Part shown: positions 63,567-64,000 of the stretch, piece after piece
Position numbering within the stretch: position 1 is the stretch's first letter
Layout: each line of letters opens with the position of its first letter
From: Acinetobacter ursingii DSM 16037 = CIP 107286
Lineage (GTDB): Bacteria; Pseudomonadota; Gammaproteobacteria; Pseudomonadales; Moraxellaceae
Assembly (NCBI RefSeq): GCF_000368825.1
Contig: NZ_KB849717.1
Coordinates: forward strand, 124,001-188,000
Reading direction: 5' to 3'
Length of the DNA stretch: 64,000 nt
Notes under the pieces: model-generated
Seen by the model: the letters and a program-made list of their open reading frames with translations, nothing else
Told to the model about the DNA's origin: nothing
Databases searched by the model: none
Made by a program: the position numbers and the translations under genes

Positions 63567-64000
63567 ATGTCTTTACAAGAAAAAGAAACCTCCAATAGTT
63601 TGCACCGACAATGGCAAATTTTATCGCGCCTTTCGACAGGCAAATGGATGGGAACGCGTGAACTACAAGAAATGCTGGAACGTGAAGGGGTTGATATTAG
63701 CCTGCGCACTATTCAGCGTGACTTAAACCAGATTGCGCAACGCTTTCCCATTGAAAGCAATAAGACCGTACCACAAGGCTGGCGCTGGCGTTCTGATGCT
63801 CCTATTCAAAGTCTGCCGCATATGACCAGTTCTCAAGCGGTGACATTTATGATGGTCGAAGAACATTTAAAACACCTGTTACCCCCCAGTCTGATCGAAG
63901 AAATGAATCCATGGTTTGATCTGGCACGTCGCAGCCTGTCGACTCAAAATAATGTTCGCCAATGGATTAATCGTGTTCGAATTGTGCCTGCAAGCCAACC
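63567..64000 (+). CDS. HTH/WYL-domain regulator, cut by the right edge
   Basis: An open frame from ATG 63567 runs off the window with 144 residues visible. The N-terminal HTH (about residues 10-65: WQILSRLSTGKWMGTRELQEM, written in parts, then LRTIQRDLNQIAQRF) is of the DeoR type seen in WYL regulators. The sequence then enters the linker region before the WYL domain, which lies outside the window. It diverges from the ATP-grasp cluster with a 230-bp gap, so it is a candidate regulator of that cluster. Confidence 0.85.
   Translation, partial: MSLQEKETSNSLHRQWQILSRLSTGKWMGTRELQEMLEREGVDISLRTIQRDLNQIAQRFPIESNKTVPQGWRWRSDAPIQSLPHMTSSQAVTFMMVEEHLKHLLPPSLIEEMNPWFDLARRSLSTQNNVRQWINRVRIVPASQ

Noticed and set aside
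63440..63709. 89-codon minus-strand frame
   Set aside because: It is antisense to the WYL regulator start, which has a clear HTH.

Overview
The window looks like a chromosomal segment of an Acinetobacter species (Moraxellaceae). The evidence is the AT-rich DNA, the DcaP-type porin, the cydP-cydA-cydB-cydX-ybgE operon, the BLUF photoreceptor resembling A. baumannii BlsA, and the clpS-clpA-ynfA, rpiA-ygjP and ilvA-ktrAB neighbourhoods. No rRNA, CRISPR array or intact insertion sequence was seen. The genus is inferred from protein resemblance and gene order; the species is not resolved.

Positions 1 to about 11,230 are an accessory island ending at a tRNA gene with a CAU anticodon (11218-11294, minus). 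From the left it holds a superfamily 2 helicase cut by the window edge, a P4-like tyrosine integrase, two small unknown genes, a TM2-domain membrane protein, two small related XRE regulators, a 51-residue protein, and a roughly 140-bp sequence present twice. The most striking locus is a 975-residue protein at 6924-9851. It has an HsdR-N-like PD-(D/E)xK nuclease domain, a P-loop NTPase and two C-terminal cold-shock-like domains. It lies between a truncated hsdM start (6606-6761) and a decayed hsdR end (10221-10441), both on the opposite strand. A type I restriction-modification locus therefore appears to have been replaced by a single-gene candidate defence system. Next to the hsdR scar is a diverged copy of the sequence at the tRNA 3' end, which points to repeated integration at this tRNA.

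Positions 11,300 to 25,400 hold iron and nutrient genes: a ferritin-like protein and a TonB-dependent receptor (both with Fur-box-like sites), a small glutamine-rich protein, a PlsC-like acyltransferase, YebC, an Lrp/AsnC regulator, DcaP, the GltIJKL-type amino-acid importer, a TetR regulator and argF.

Positions 25,400 to 44,150 are mostly housekeeping: clpS-clpA-ynfA, a DUF6776-like protein, argC, a lipoprotein, rpiA-ygjP, ilvA, the KtrAB-type potassium system, phospholipase A, a PreP-like M16 protease, a PfkB sugar or nucleoside kinase, a Rieske protein and a YqiJ-like membrane protein. The cytochrome bd operon follows (44,540-47,880), then a DUF2057 protein, a nitroreductase, ftsY, a two-gene M16 protease operon, small membrane and stress-type genes, a CBS protein, dnaB and alr.

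The right end (59,150-63,340) has a BLUF protein and a four-gene cluster: circularly permuted ATP-grasp, alpha-E, transglutaminase-like protease and Anbu proteasome-like peptidase. This set is predicted elsewhere to make and remove a peptide modification. A divergent WYL/HTH regulator is cut by the right edge.
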